Shown: positions 5,913 to 6,191 of the stretch, piece after piece
Layout: each line of letters begins with the position of its first letter
Numbering within the stretch: position 1 is the first letter of the stretch
From: an uncultured Lachnospiraceae bacterium
GTDB lineage: Bacteria; Bacillota_A; Clostridia; Lachnospirales; Lachnospiraceae
Direction: 5' to 3'
Assembly: GCA_910588595.1 (NCBI GenBank)
Contig: CAJUQU010000253.1
Location: forward strand, 1 to 6,191
DNA length: 6,191 bases
The notes under the pieces: generated by a model
Told to the model about the DNA's origin: nothing
Seen by the model: only the letters and a program-made list of their open reading frames with translations
The model's database searches: none
Position numbers and translations under genes: made by a program

Positions 5913-6191
5913 TGGGGCTCATAAAGGAGCTGGCGAACAGCCTGACATGCTTTAGGATAGGGGTGTGGTATGCACAGCCGCTCACGGTCGTTTTGATCAT
6001 CTTACTTTTTATTAAATCATCGCGGGACGAAAGGGGGCGGGCGATCATCGGAAAAGCGAGCGTTGTCACGATGATCGTTTTCGTTTTTCTGATCAATATT
6101 TTGGCAGCGATATCGTACGAAATCAATGTGAGTGAATTTACTATATATAACGTGATTGATTATTGCTCACAAACACAGGCGGTCTATGACC
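5909..6191 (+). CDS. Integral membrane protein paired with the HTH regulator (3' partial)
   Basis: The frame opens at ATG 5909, overlapping the regulator's stop in ATGA, and stays open to the window edge (94 codons). GAGGAGG at 5895-5901, 7 nt upstream, supports this start, although a second ATG follows directly at 5912. Two hydrophobic helices are visible, at about residues 20-35 (WYAQPLTVVLIILLFI) and 51-69 (SVVTMIVFVFLINILAAIS), separated by a charged loop (KSSRDERGRAIIGK). After these comes a polar stretch (YEINVSEFTIYNVIDYCSQT). I do not recognise a family. Small XRE regulators of this type often sit directly before a multi-helix membrane protein of unknown function, and the layout fits that arrangement. 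Confidence 0.75.
   Translation, partial: MMGLIKELANSLTCFRIGVWYAQPLTVVLIILLFIKSSRDERGRAIIGKASVVTMIVFVFLINILAAISYEINVSEFTIYNVIDYCSQTQAVYD

Noticed and set aside
5830..6126. Minus-strand open frame of 98 codons opposite the HTH/membrane-protein pair
   Set aside because: It is antisense to a typical HTH recognition region and a two-helix membrane protein with good RBS and overlap signals.
1..6191. CRISPR array, transposase, integrase, tRNA or rRNA
   Set aside because: No spaced direct repeats, no transposase or recombinase motifs, no terminal inverted repeats bounding the rearranged segment, and no recognisable RNA gene were seen. The only tandem repeat is coding.

Overview
The window looks like a Clostridia chromosome, most likely a gut Lachnospiraceae. 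The reasons are strong GGAGG ribosome binding sites, a mid-range GC content, a short Cro/C1-type regulator of the Firmicutes YozG-like kind, a fructokinase/GH32/LacI sugar module, and a small-protein family (NWWYYHKW followed by one membrane helix) common in that group. This placement is inferred from protein character; no search was run.

Layout, left to right. (1) 3-326 (+) is the C-terminal end of a methyl-accepting chemotaxis protein. (2) 439-1587 (+) is a secreted, membrane-anchored surface protein: signal peptide, a 12-residue acidic tandem repeat, a possible lectin-like beta-sandwich and a C-terminal membrane helix. It is followed by a perfect 14-bp hairpin lying between convergent genes. 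(3) 1702-3849 is a wrecked fructan/sucrose utilisation module. On the minus strand there is a fructokinase with a one-base frameshift, the C-terminal part of a GH32 fructosidase, and a LacI-family regulator fragment. Between the last two sits a roughly 200-bp central piece of GH32 in the opposite orientation. Together they read as an old lacI-GH32-fructokinase operon that suffered an inversion plus deletions. (4) 3875-4642 (+) is a single-pass membrane protein of unknown function, followed by a lipoprotein (4710-5369, +) with a good lipobox and RBS. (5) About 5314-5612 (-) is a remnant of an AAA-ATPase-like/DUF1703 protein with a nonsense codon and an internal deletion; the lipoprotein reading frame ends inside it, in antisense. 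(6) 5699-5912 (+) is a small XRE-type helix-turn-helix regulator with an extended -10 promoter but an apparent frameshift near its start. It overlaps by 4 nt a membrane protein gene that runs off the window (5909-6191).

The genes do not form one pathway. The sugar module would have hydrolysed fructose-containing sugars (GH32), phosphorylated the fructose (fructokinase) and controlled both (LacI), but every member is broken. The right end looks like a regulator/membrane-protein pair. The dominant theme is decay by rearrangement in accessory DNA. I see no CRISPR array, tRNA, rRNA, insertion sequence or convincing new system. Several junctions could alternatively be assembly or sequencing errors, and read-level checks would decide that.
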